A DNA stretch of 11,936 bases from an uncultured Campylobacter sp. (GCA_900772495.1 CAAHEJ010000056.1:1-11936), one strand, 5' to 3'; positions 1 to 6,806 are shown, counted from the stretch's first letter. Translations and numbers: made by a program. The notes: generated by a model not told the origin, from the sequence alone.

Positions 1-97
1 CAAGATAGCCAAAGCAAACCCCGATAAAATCATCGTTACTATGCTTAACGACACAGCCGAATGCTATCTTTCCACAGATTTATTCGCTGGAATTTAA
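1..97 (+). CDS. C-terminal end of a cysteine-synthase-like PLP enzyme (partial)
   Basis: An open frame enters from the left edge; its codons run from base 2 and it stops at TAA 95-97, giving 32 visible codons. The translation ends in AECYLSTDLFAGI, preceded by a hydrophobic strand (KIIVTML). This resembles the end of O-acetylserine sulfhydrylases (CysK/CysM, fold-type II PLP enzymes), where a strand is followed by a G/A-E-R-Y-L-S-T-x-L-F motif. Those enzymes make cysteine from O-acetylserine and sulfide in the cytoplasm. The usual Arg before Tyr is Cys here. The catalytic lysine and the PLP site lie outside the window, so the assignment rests on one short motif. CysK, CysM or another family member cannot be told apart. 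Confidence 0.6.
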   Translation, partial: KIAKANPDKIIVTMLNDTAECYLSTDLFAGI

Positions 98-102
98 ACT
101 CT

Positions 103-122
103 GATGAGCCAAACGGCTCATC
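103..122 (+). terminator. 8-bp perfect hairpin just after the cysteine-synthase-like gene
   Basis: GATGAGCC (103-110) pairs perfectly with GGCTCATC (115-122) around the loop AAAC. It begins six bases after the TAA at 95-97, the usual place for an RNA 3'-end structure. No T-run follows directly (TTACGGCGAC), so it may protect the mRNA 3' end or act together with the second hairpin at 152-187 rather than terminate alone. Confidence 0.45.
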
Positions 123-151
123 TTACGGCGACAAATTTTAAAGCAACTTGC

Positions 152-187
152 CTTGCGGTGTGCTTTTGCGAAAACACACTCTGCGGG
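152..187 (+). terminator. Second stem-loop followed by a T-rich tract
   Basis: GTGTG (158-162) and TTTT (164-167) pair with AAAA (171-174) and CACAC (175-179) around a GCG loop, with C163 bulged. A weaker outer stem can form between 152-156 and 183-187. The following 190-235 is very T-rich (TTTGTTTCTATTTTTGTTTT), which fits a Rho-independent terminator for the upstream gene. The rest of the gap to 286 shows no gene or other clear structure. Confidence 0.4.
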
Positions 188-286
188 AGGTTTGTTTCTA
201 TTTTTGTTTTATTTATTTATATTTTCTTGTTTTTGTTAATTTAAGTGTGTCATATTTGCCGATTAAGCGGATTACTATGCGAATTT

Positions 287-1372
287 TTACTTTTTTAGCC
301 TCAACTCCAAAGCCGCATTAAGTTCAACTTTAAATTTATAAAGCTCACTAATCTCATTTATATCTATGCGCTTTTCACTGTTTTCACAAGGCACGATAAA
401 GTATTTTTTGCCCCCATTAAGATAAAGCCGACAAAACCATTTTGTCGTTTTATTATCAAGCAAAATTCCAAAATAAAATTTCGTATCCTTGTAAGTTATC
501 CTATCAAGCTTTATATCGTCTTTATCTGCAAATAAACTTTTGATGATATAAAAGGCTTGTAACTCTTCTTCTGTGGTGATGATTTCATCTTCTTTTGATT
601 GTTCTAAATCTTTATTGTCCGCCTTTTGCGCTTCGGCGATTTCGTTTTTGATTTTGGTAATTTGTTCGTTAGCCAAATCACTGATGATATATTTAAGTGT
701 CTTTTTCACAGGTTCTTTAAATTCATCTTTTATTTTTTGTGTAATTCTTTTATCATCATTGAGAATTTTACGAGCAAAAAATTCCACAAAATCATCGCTA
801 GGATTTTCGACTTCATCTTTGAAAATCTGCTGAATTTGCTGATGATATAAATTCGCTTTGGCGATTTTTTTAATCTCATCGACATTTAAAGCATCTTTGG
901 CAAAGCGTTTCAGCTCACTCAAATCCCTTGCTTTTGGATTTTCTAAATTTATTGTCAAAAACGGCGCAGTATCCATAACATTATCTTTTTGCGTGTCGGA
1001 GAAAAAGCGATATTCCAAGCCATTTGTGAGTATGGCAAAACGGCAGCCAAATTTGCCCGCACACACTTGAAAATACCGAATGAGCTGGTTTTTGTGATTA
1101 TCCAAATTTTCTTTGTGGTGTTTAGCTTCAATGAGAACGATAGGTGCGCCGTTACTGAGTATGGCGTAATCAACCTTTTCGCCCTTTTTTGTGCCTATAT
1201 CGGCTGTATATTCAGGCTTGATAACATTTGTATCAAAGACATTGTAACCCAAAGCGTGCAAAAATGGCAAGATAAAAGCTTGCTTTGTTTCTTCTTCGGT
1301 TAAGATTTTGGATTTATCAGTAGTTTTTATGCGTTCTATGAGTGTGTTTATAGCGTTTTGTGTGTTTTCCAT
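287..1372 (-). CDS. Orphan restriction-type nuclease with HsdR N-terminal (HSDR_N) domain
   Basis: A 361-residue protein. The start chosen is the ATG at 1372, which has AAAGG seven bases upstream; a longer frame begins at TTG 1402 without a comparable site. Residues 25-120 have the PD-(D/E)XK layout of type I restriction R-subunit N-termini. These are a glutamate-rich helix (TEEETKQAFILPFLHALGY, 25-43), Asp68 in KVDYAI, and Glu82-Ala-Lys84 in IVLIEAK, followed by AILTNG (113-118). Residues 235-265 are charged and probably coiled coil, and 268-355 look like a separate alpha/beta domain. There is no helicase motor, methylase or specificity subunit next to it, so it is not a complete type I system. 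It lies divergent to an XRE regulator and downstream of a canonical extended -10. I infer a defence-related or stand-alone DNA nuclease role; the exact substrate is unknown. Confidence 0.75.
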   Translation of the reverse strand: MENTQNAINTLIERIKTTDKSKILTEEETKQAFILPFLHALGYNVFDTNVIKPEYTADIGTKKGEKVDYAILSNGAPIVLIEAKHHKENLDNHKNQLIRYFQVCAGKFGCRFAILTNGLEYRFFSDTQKDNVMDTAPFLTINLENPKARDLSELKRFAKDALNVDEIKKIAKANLYHQQIQQIFKDEVENPSDDFVEFFARKILNDDKRITQKIKDEFKEPVKKTLKYIISDLANEQITKIKNEIAEAQKADNKDLEQSKEDEIITTEEELQAFYIIKSLFADKDDIKLDRITYKDTKFYFGILLDNKTTKWFCRLYLNGGKKYFIVPCENSEKRIDINEISELYKFKVELNAALELRLKK

Positions 1373-1404
1373 TGTTCTGCCTTTAAAAGATGAATTTTGC
1401 AAAA

Positions 1405-1413
1405 ATTATATCA
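1405..1413 (-). promoter_or_regulatory. Extended -10 promoter for the HSDR_N gene
   Basis: Read on the minus strand this is TGATATAAT, a perfect TGn-TATAAT extended -10. Transcription would start near 1398, giving a leader of about 26 bases that contains the AAAGG ribosome site before the ATG at 1372. Confidence 0.6.
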
Positions 1414-1439
1414 TAACTAAACTGAAATTATACTTAATC

Positions 1440-1445
1440 TATAAT
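1440..1445 (+). promoter_or_regulatory. -10 box for the XRE regulator gene
   Basis: TATAAT at 1440-1445 would start RNA near 1452, leaving a leader of about 15 bases. A second TATAAT at 1454-1459 would start at or next to the ATG and give a nearly leaderless mRNA. No Shine-Dalgarno-like sequence precedes the ATG at 1467 (TTCTCTT), so either arrangement implies weak or leaderless translation. Confidence 0.45.
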
Positions 1446-1466
1446 TTTAATTCTATAATTTCTCTT

Positions 1467-1883
1467 ATGAAAGTTATAGACAGAATAAACGAGATTTTGA
1501 AAGAAAAAAATATCAGCAAAAAAGAGCTTGCAAGGCGGCTTATTGATTTAGATATGAAAGCGGCAAAAACGGGTGAAGTGCCGAGTGTGTCGAGCATTTA
1601 CGCTTATCTTAATGGCAACATAGAGCTTAAAGCAGACTTTATACCTTTCATAGCCGAAGCTTTGGGTGTTTTCGAGCAAGAGTTGTTTAGCCCCAGCTCG
1701 CAAAACGCGCAAAAGATTATCGAAAAGCTCTACAAAAGGCAGCTCAATCTACACAGATACTATAATATCCTTGAAAATTTGGAGCATTTAACCCCCAAAA
1801 CCCTTGAAATTTTAGAAAAAATCGCCAACGAAAACAAAAGCAAACTCAAAGAATTAAAGCAAAATTTAACATTAACACTTTAA
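1467..1883 (+). CDS. XRE-family helix-turn-helix regulator
   Basis: A 138-residue protein. The upstream part of the open frame (from 1308) is antisense to the nuclease gene and reads as unlikely protein, so the first credible start is ATG 1467, where the sequence becomes MKVIDRINEILKEKNISKKE. Residues 4-70 look like a Cro/C1-type HTH: helix 1 (RINEILKEKN), helix 2 (SKKELARRL), a linker longer than usual (26-40, with KAAKTGEVPS), recognition helix (SVSSIYAYLNG), then FIPFIAEALGV and FEQELF as in many XRE proteins. Residues 82-135 are helical and charged, probably for dimerisation. It is divergent from the HSDR_N gene with repeated motifs between them, so I infer that it may control its own gene and the nuclease. 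It could also be an unrelated local regulator; the ligand and target are not visible. Confidence 0.75.
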   Translation: MKVIDRINEILKEKNISKKELARRLIDLDMKAAKTGEVPSVSSIYAYLNGNIELKADFIPFIAEALGVFEQELFSPSSQNAQKIIEKLYKRQLNLHRYYNILENLEHLTPKTLEILEKIANENKSKLKELKQNLTLTL

Positions 1884-1905
1884 AAGCTAAATTAAAAGCC
1901 TAGTG

Positions 1906-1944
1906 AAAAAAGCAAGCTCAACCCTCACAAGCTTTTAAGCTTGT
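1906..1944 (-). terminator. Candidate uvrB terminator with alternative stems
   Basis: On the minus strand ACAAGCTT-AA-AAGCTTGT (1944-1927) straddles the uvrB stop. A further AGCTTG (1918-1913) can pair with CAAGCT instead, and six T follow at 1911-1906. Either fold could end uvrB transcription. The palindrome may also serve the converging XRE gene, though no T-run follows on that side. Confidence 0.4.
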
Positions 1945-3898
1945 TTATCTCATCACGCAACGAAGCGGCTTTTTCAAATTCAAGCACCTTTGCCGCTTCA
2001 AGCATTTTTTTGCGCAACTCTTTGATGAGCTTTGCGCGCTCGCTGGCTGGCATTTTTTCTAAATTTTTGCCCTTGCGGTAAATTTCAGCATCATCAAGCT
2101 CGTTTTTAAGGCTGTCCTCTAAATGCCTTTGCACCGAAGTTGGCGTTATATTGTGCTTTTGATTGTAAGCGTTTTGTAGCTTTCGGCGATTGTTTGTTAT
2201 GTCAATCGCCTCTTTCATTGAGTTTGTGAGCTTTTTAGCAAAGAGCAGCACCTTGCCATTGACATTTCGCGCAGCCCGTCCCATAGTCTGTATAAGGCTA
2301 GTCGTGCTTCGCAAAAAGCCCTCTTTATCAGCGTCCATTATCGCAATAAGCGAAACTTCGGGCAAGTCAAGCCCCTCGCGCAGCAAATTTATGCCGATAA
2401 GCATATCAAAAGCTCCTGTTCTAAGCCCACGAATCAGCTCATTTCGCTCTATCGCATCAATGTCTGAGTGCATATATTTTACCTTTATGCCAAGCTCTAA
2501 ATAATACCTTGTCAGTTCCTCAGCCAGCTTTTTAGTAAGCACAGTTACTAAAACTCTCTCATTTTTTGCGATAACCTTTTTCGCCTCATCAAAGAGAATT
2601 TCCACTTGATTGTCGCTATCTTTTAGCTCTATCACAGGGTCAAGCAAGCCCGTTGGGCGCATAATTTGCTCAAAAACATTTGCTCCGCTTAAATTCAGTT
2701 CAAGCTCGGCTGGGGTTGCAGAGACAAAGAGAAATTGACAATTTTTGTGGATAAACTCATCAAACATTAAGGGGCGGTTATCAAGCGCGCTAGGCAAGCG
2801 AAAACCATACTCCACAAGGGTTTGCTTGCGACTTCTATCCCCTGCAAACATACCGCGAAACTGCGGCAAGCTCGCGTGAGACTCATCAACGATGACAAGA
2901 TAGGGCTTGTCTTTTATGGCATAATAATCAAAAAGCGTGTAAGGCGTATCGCCACTTTTAAGCCCCGTAAGATGAAGGGCGTAATTTTCTATACCCTTGC
3001 ACATTCCCGTGCTTTCAAGCATTTCTATGTCAAATTCCACGCGTTGTTTAAGGCGTTGATACTCCACAAGCTTGTTTTCATTTTCAAAATAAGCCAAACG
3101 CTCATTCAGCTCAGCCTTTATGCCCTTTATGGCTTTTTTAAGCTGAATTTCGCCCACGCTAAATTGACTTGTAGGATAAAGGATAAAGCGTTTTAAATCC
3201 TTGCCTTTTTTGTTTTCAAAGACATTGTAATGATACATTGTATCAAGTTCATCGCCAAAAAATTCAAGCCGTATCACTTCATCCTCAAAATAAGCTGGAT
3301 AAATGTCTATAATGTCGCCTTGCACGCGAAAATCAGCCCTATCAAAAAAGCTGTCATTGCGTTTGTAGCCCATATCCACGAGCTTTTTTAAAAGCTCTTT
3401 TTGGGGCAAAGTCATTCCAAGCTCGAAAATCAGCACCATTCCCACATACTCACTAGGATTTCCCAAACCATAATTAGCCGAAACGCTGGCTATGCAAATG
3501 ACATTATCATAGCTTAAAAGAGAAGCCGTTGCGCTAAGGCGAAGTCGCTCTAAGTCCTCATTTACCGAGCTATCCTTTTCTATAAACACATCAGTGCGCG
3601 GTATATAGGCTTCTGGCTGATAATAATCATAATAGCTGATAAAATACTCCACAAAATCCTTGCTAAAAAAGCCCTTAAATTCGCTGTAAAGTTGAGCGCA
3701 TAGGGATTTGTTGTGGCTCATTATAAGGGTAGGCATATTTAAAGCCTTGATGACATTTGCCATAGTAAAAGTCTTGCCAGAACCCGTTACACCGAGCAAG
3801 GTTTGGTATTTATGTCCTGCTTTTATGCTTTTTACAATGCTCTCAATCGCCTGAGCTTGGTCAGGGCTTGGTGTAAAGTCGCTTGTGAGTTCAAACAT
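1925..3898 (-). CDS. uvrB: UvrABC excinuclease subunit B
   Basis: A 657-residue protein, normal length for UvrB. The start chosen is ATG 3898 with AAGGA just upstream (CACAAGGATAAAAATG), rather than the TTG that would add 19 residues. UvrB is the damage-verification helicase of nucleotide excision repair: loaded by UvrA, it inserts a beta-hairpin between the strands and recruits UvrC for incision. Visible features are Walker A GVTGSGKT (about 36-43), the aromatic beta-hairpin with YYDYYQPEAYIPR (89-101), the DESH helicase box (338-341), the motif-V-like LREGLDLPEVS, motif VI with QTMGRAARN, and a C-terminal UVR coiled-coil (KVLEFEKAASLRDEINKL) that binds UvrC. All catalytic motifs are intact. 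It is transcribed alone, divergent from the priA operon and convergent with the XRE gene. Confidence 0.98.
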   Translation of the reverse strand: MFELTSDFTPSPDQAQAIESIVKSIKAGHKYQTLLGVTGSGKTFTMANVIKALNMPTLIMSHNKSLCAQLYSEFKGFFSKDFVEYFISYYDYYQPEAYIPRTDVFIEKDSSVNEDLERLRLSATASLLSYDNVICIASVSANYGLGNPSEYVGMVLIFELGMTLPQKELLKKLVDMGYKRNDSFFDRADFRVQGDIIDIYPAYFEDEVIRLEFFGDELDTMYHYNVFENKKGKDLKRFILYPTSQFSVGEIQLKKAIKGIKAELNERLAYFENENKLVEYQRLKQRVEFDIEMLESTGMCKGIENYALHLTGLKSGDTPYTLFDYYAIKDKPYLVIVDESHASLPQFRGMFAGDRSRKQTLVEYGFRLPSALDNRPLMFDEFIHKNCQFLFVSATPAELELNLSGANVFEQIMRPTGLLDPVIELKDSDNQVEILFDEAKKVIAKNERVLVTVLTKKLAEELTRYYLELGIKVKYMHSDIDAIERNELIRGLRTGAFDMLIGINLLREGLDLPEVSLIAIMDADKEGFLRSTTSLIQTMGRAARNVNGKVLLFAKKLTNSMKEAIDITNNRRKLQNAYNQKHNITPTSVQRHLEDSLKNELDDAEIYRKGKNLEKMPASERAKLIKELRKKMLEAAKVLEFEKAASLRDEINKLKSL

Positions 3899-3924
3899 TT
3901 TTATCCTTGTGTAAGCAAAATGAA

Positions 3925-3930
3925 ATTTTA
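3925..3930 (-). promoter_or_regulatory. -10 box for uvrB
   Basis: On the minus strand TAAAAT follows a run of seven T and a G (TTTTTTTGTAAAAT), the T-rich arrangement usual for Campylobacter sigma-70 promoters. Transcription would start near 3918, about 20 bases before the uvrB ATG, and include the AAGGA site. Confidence 0.45.
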
Positions 3931-3969
3931 CAAAAAAATGCTTAAAAACGCTCAAAAATTTAAGTTTTT

Positions 3970-3978
3970 TGCTACAAT
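3970..3978 (+). promoter_or_regulatory. Extended -10 promoter of the priA operon
   Basis: TGC-TACAAT at 3970-3978 is an extended -10 after a T-run (TTTTTT). Transcription would begin near 3985 and the first gene starts at ATG 4009 with AAAGG (3997-4001) seven bases before it. No other promoter is evident before priA, so the four genes are probably co-transcribed. Confidence 0.55.
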
Positions 3979-4008
3979 TATAAAAAATTTTCTAAAAAAG
4001 GTAAAGCA

Positions 4009-4239
4009 ATGTATGATGATAAGATTATCCACACGCTCACAGACAAGATAAATGAGCTTTTGGAGCGTTATAATGAGCTTAAAGAGACGAACGAAAGCCT
4101 GCGTAACGAGCTTGTAAGCGTCAAGGCTCAAAATGAAGCCCAAAAAAACGAAATAGCGCGTTTAGAAGATGAGCTTAAAACCAAAAATGTAGAAAGTGAA
4201 GACATCGCAAAGAAAATCGAGGCTGTGCTTGGAAAGTAA
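4009..4239 (+). CDS. Small coiled-coil protein, ZapB-like candidate
   Basis: A 76-residue protein, almost entirely one coiled coil. Heptad-like Leu/Ile positions run from LTDKINELLERYNEL through LRNELVSVKAQNE to IARLEDELKTKN, and it ends in IAKKIEAVLGK. There is no signal peptide or membrane segment, so it is cytoplasmic. Size, composition and the short C-terminal helix ending in VLGK resemble ZapB and related small coiled coils that stabilise the FtsZ ring and are encoded next to zapA in many proteobacteria. The next gene is a possible ZapA, which supports this reading. Low-complexity coiled coils match many families, so this is inference. It is first in the operon, with a good AAAGG ribosome site. 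Confidence 0.6.
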   Translation: MYDDKIIHTLTDKINELLERYNELKETNESLRNELVSVKAQNEAQKNEIARLEDELKTKNVESEDIAKKIEAVLGK

Positions 4240-4489
4240 CGAAAAAATACGAGAAGTCATCATCAATGTCAATGCAAAGGACTTTGTGATTCGCTGTGCT
4301 GATGACTTTGCGAGCTTTTTGGAGACGGACATTGACTTGCTCTCAAAGGGCAGCAAGAAAATCGAGCTTAAAGAATTCGTAAATTCCTATATCGCCAAGA
4401 GTTACGAGCAATACAAAATTCACAAACAAGTCGATAAAATCATCAAAACCATCAACGCCGAGCGTCCTTTCAAAGTCATCAAAAAATGA
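4229..4489 (+). CDS. Small protein, possible ZapA-like cell division factor
   Basis: An 86-residue protein if it starts at TTG 4229, which has GAGG (4219-4222) six bases before it and overlaps the end of the preceding gene by 11 bases. A GTG at 4196 in the same frame gives 11 more residues but has no ribosome site. The fold suggested is two beta strands (EVIINVNAKDFVIRC) followed by helices (DFASFLETDIDLL, then ELKEFVNSYIAKSYEQYKIHKQVDKI). This matches the layout of ZapA, an FtsZ-ring cross-linker of similar length with a short N-terminal beta-hairpin, a globular helix and a C-terminal coiled coil. Pairing with an upstream ZapB-like coiled coil strengthens the idea. Residue-level similarity is modest, so the function is tentative. 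Its stop overlaps the next start (ATGA). Confidence 0.6.
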   Translation: MESNEKIREVIINVNAKDFVIRCADDFASFLETDIDLLSKGSKKIELKEFVNSYIAKSYEQYKIHKQVDKIIKTINAERPFKVIKK

Positions 4490-4956
4490 AAGGCGGATTC
4501 AGCTTGATAGAGCTTGTTTTAGCCCTGTGTATCATCGCTATTTTAGCTACCATAGCCCTGCCTTACCTTAACGCACCAAAGCAAGATGCCCTTATTCTTA
4601 AAGCAAAGGCTGATTTTTGGGCTATACAAAGCGGCATAGCGGCGGCAAAAAACGAACTTTTCATCACAAATTCAAATGCAAAATTAAGCGTTTTGGACGA
4701 AGCGAGCGTAAATGCTGAAAATGAAAGATTGTTTTACTGCTCAAAGGCTCAAATTTCAGCTTGCGGGGGCGGGGCAAACTGCTGCGTGGCAAGCATTTTA
4801 ACAAGTGGCATAAACTCAAACCGCAAAGCTTGGCTTAAAACAGGGGCGCGAAACTACCGCTTTTTTTTGAGCGCAAAATCTTTCATCGACTTTGAATTTA
4901 AGGCTGATGAGGGCGTTTTTGAGTGCGTAAATTCCACGCTTTGCAAAGAGTTTTGA
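4486..4956 (+). CDS. Type IV pilin-like / pseudopilin protein with class III signal
   Basis: A 156-residue protein starting at ATG 4486, which overlaps the previous stop (ATGA). The N-terminus MKGG-FSLIELVLALC is a classic prepilin peptidase site: cleavage after Gly4, Phe as residue +1, Glu at +5, then a hydrophobic helix to about residue 27 (IIAILATIALPYL). The mature protein would be inserted in the inner membrane, processed by PilD-type peptidase and assembled into a type II secretion or DNA-uptake pseudopilus. Cysteines at 85, 93, 99, 100, 147 and 153 suggest disulfides in the periplasmic domain. No other pilus or secretion genes are nearby. In Campylobacter such genes are scattered and serve natural transformation, so a DNA-uptake role is plausible but inferred. 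It could be a minor pseudopilin rather than the major subunit. Confidence 0.8.
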   Translation: MKGGFSLIELVLALCIIAILATIALPYLNAPKQDALILKAKADFWAIQSGIAAAKNELFITNSNAKLSVLDEASVNAENERLFYCSKAQISACGGGANCCVASILTSGINSNRKAWLKTGARNYRFFLSAKSFIDFEFKADEGVFECVNSTLCKEF

Positions 4957-6806
4957 TGAATTATTATGAAGTGGCGATTGTGGGCTATTTTTTGGATGCT
5001 CTTACTTATGAGAGCGAAAAAGAGCTTGAAATTCACAGCGAAGTGCTTGTAGAGCTTGGAAAAAAGGGCAAAGTTAAGGGCATAGTGCTAAAAAAGGTTG
5101 ATAAACCAGCCTTTGACACAAAGCCCATTTTGCAAAGCACGGGCAGGCTTTTAAGCAAAACTCAAAGCGAGCTAGCAGAGTTTATAAGCTCTTATTACAC
5201 CTGCAAACTAGGCTTTGTTTTAGGCTCTTTTGAGCCAGCAAAACCCTATACCACAAAGCAAACTCAAATTTTAAACGCTCCAAATTTAAGCGATAAACAG
5301 CGTGAAGCCTTTGAATTTGCTAAAAAAAACGACACGAGCTTGCTTTTTGCCGACACAGGCAGCGGAAAGACTGAAATTTACATTAGTTTAATCAAAGAGC
5401 ATTTAGAAAAAGGCGAGCAGTGCTTGCTTTTAATGCCAGAAATAGCTCTTACTCCGCAAATGCAAAGGCGTTTGAGCCTTTATTTTAAGGACAAATTCAT
5501 AATGTGGCACTCCAAAATCAGCAAAGCCCAAAAGCAAAAAGCCCTACAAAGCCTTGAAAATGGGGACATTTTGCTTGTGGCTGGGGCGCGTTCGGCTCTT
5601 TTTTTGCCCTTTTGCAAGCTCAAACTCATCATCGTTGATGAAGAACACGACAACTCCTACAAGGCAAGCGATAACCCACGCCTAAACGCTAGGGATTTAG
5701 CACTTTTTTTAGGCGCAAAAATGCGTATAAAAGTGCTTTTAGGCTCAGCCACTCCCAGCGTAACGAGCTTTTACCGCCAAAAGAGCTTTCGGCTCAAAGG
5801 CACTTTTTTTGAAAGCAAAAAAGAATTTATCTATGATGAAAGCGAGTTAAGCCTTTCTAGCACGGTGTTGCGTGAAATTCGGGCGAGTTTAAGGGCAAAA
5901 AAACAAGCTATCATCTTTTTGCCAACCCGCGCAAACTTCCGTCAAATCTTATGTCAAAGCTGTGGCACAAGCATTAAATGCCCTTTTTGTAGCGTGGCGA
6001 TGAGCTTACATAAGGACAAAAATGCGTTAAAATGTCATTATTGTGGCTTTTTGAGCGAAATTCCTACTCAGTGTCCAAGTTGCGCTGGCTTTATGCTTGA
6101 AGCTCGTAAAATCGGCACAAGCGAACTTTGCGAACGCTTACAAAACGAACTTGTGAGCGAATTTAAGGACATACAAATCGCTAAATTTGACAGCGACACC
6201 ACGACCACGCAAAAAAAGCTTGTAGGCATTTTGCAGGACTTTAACGAACAAAAAATCGACATTTTAGTGGGAACTTCGATGCTTGCAAAGGGACACGACT
6301 ATCATAGTGTCGATTTGAGCGTGATTTTAGGACTTGATGAGTATTTGTGGCGGGCAAATTTCAGGGCAAGGGAAGAGACTTTGGCTCTGGCTATGCAAGT
6401 GGCTGGGCGTGCGGGACGCAAGGGCGTGGGGCGAGTGCTGATACAAAGCCGTCAAAAAGAGTTTTGGCAAGGCTACATAAAGGACTATGAAGCCTTTTTG
6501 CGTGATGAGCTTGAATTTCGCAAGGGGCTTTACCCGCCTTTTGCAAGGCTTTTGCGCCTTATCATTGAAGATAAAAATCAGCAAAAGGCAAGCAAACTTT
6601 GTCAAAAACTTGGTGCTGAATTTAAAAGGCTTAAAAGCGTTGAGGTAGTGGGCTTTGGAGCGTGTGGCATAGAGCTTATGCAAAATAAATTCCGCTTTTA
6701 CATTTTGCTTCGTGCTAAAACCCACGCTCCGCTTTTGCGCGTGGCAAACTACGCCCTTGCTTTCAAAGAAATCACAGCCGACATCGACCCGATAGAGTTT
6801 AGCTAA
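4956..6806 (+). CDS. priA: Primosomal replication restart helicase PriA
   Basis: A 616-residue protein. The start is ATG 4956, overlapping the previous stop as TGATG; an in-frame upstream extension lies inside the pilin-like gene. PriA binds abandoned forks and D-loops, unwinds the lagging strand and loads the replicative helicase. Visible are an N-terminal DNA-binding region (1-100), Walker A TGSGKT (134-139), the DEEH box (228-231), GSATPS (263-268), and eight zinc-binding cysteines at 333, 336, 342, 345, 360, 363, 373 and 376 in four CxxC pairs. Motif V is in VGTSMLAKGHDYHSVDL and motif VI in QVAGRAGR. It is shorter than the E. coli protein (732), as expected for this group, with no motif missing. 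It is last in the operon and nearly abuts the convergent broken GmrSD gene, with only 12 bases between. Confidence 0.97.
   Translation: MNYYEVAIVGYFLDALTYESEKELEIHSEVLVELGKKGKVKGIVLKKVDKPAFDTKPILQSTGRLLSKTQSELAEFISSYYTCKLGFVLGSFEPAKPYTTKQTQILNAPNLSDKQREAFEFAKKNDTSLLFADTGSGKTEIYISLIKEHLEKGEQCLLLMPEIALTPQMQRRLSLYFKDKFIMWHSKISKAQKQKALQSLENGDILLVAGARSALFLPFCKLKLIIVDEEHDNSYKASDNPRLNARDLALFLGAKMRIKVLLGSATPSVTSFYRQKSFRLKGTFFESKKEFIYDESELSLSSTVLREIRASLRAKKQAIIFLPTRANFRQILCQSCGTSIKCPFCSVAMSLHKDKNALKCHYCGFLSEIPTQCPSCAGFMLEARKIGTSELCERLQNELVSEFKDIQIAKFDSDTTTTQKKLVGILQDFNEQKIDILVGTSMLAKGHDYHSVDLSVILGLDEYLWRANFRAREETLALAMQVAGRAGRKGVGRVLIQSRQKEFWQGYIKDYEAFLRDELEFRKGLYPPFARLLRLIIEDKNQQKASKLCQKLGAEFKRLKSVEVVGFGACGIELMQNKFRFYILLRAKTHAPLLRVANYALAFKEITADIDPIEFS

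Larger units (their letters stand above)
1403..1461. repeat. Four copies of AAATTATA/TATAATTT in a divergent promoter region
   Basis: The 8-mer AAATTATA occurs at 1403-1410 and 1425-1432. Its reverse complement TATAATTT occurs at 1440-1447 and 1454-1461. The middle pair forms a perfect 8-bp inverted repeat with a 7-base spacer (1425-1447). The two plus-oriented copies are 14 bases apart. The outer copies include the proposed -10 boxes of the two divergent genes, so a protein binding here could control both. Low sequence complexity makes some repetition expected by chance. Confidence 0.5.

Noticed and set aside
573..1303. Several plus-strand open frames across the nuclease gene.
   Set aside because: They are antisense shadows of a well-supported coding frame, with no ribosome sites or recognisable protein features.
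1308..1466. A longer XRE regulator starting inside the nuclease gene.
   Set aside because: That part is the antisense of the nuclease and crosses the divergent promoters; HTH-like sequence starts only at ATG 1467.
3899..3955. A longer UvrB beginning at TTG 3955.
   Set aside because: The extra 19 residues are outside the family's normal start, while ATG 3898 has AAGGA at good spacing and gives the usual length.
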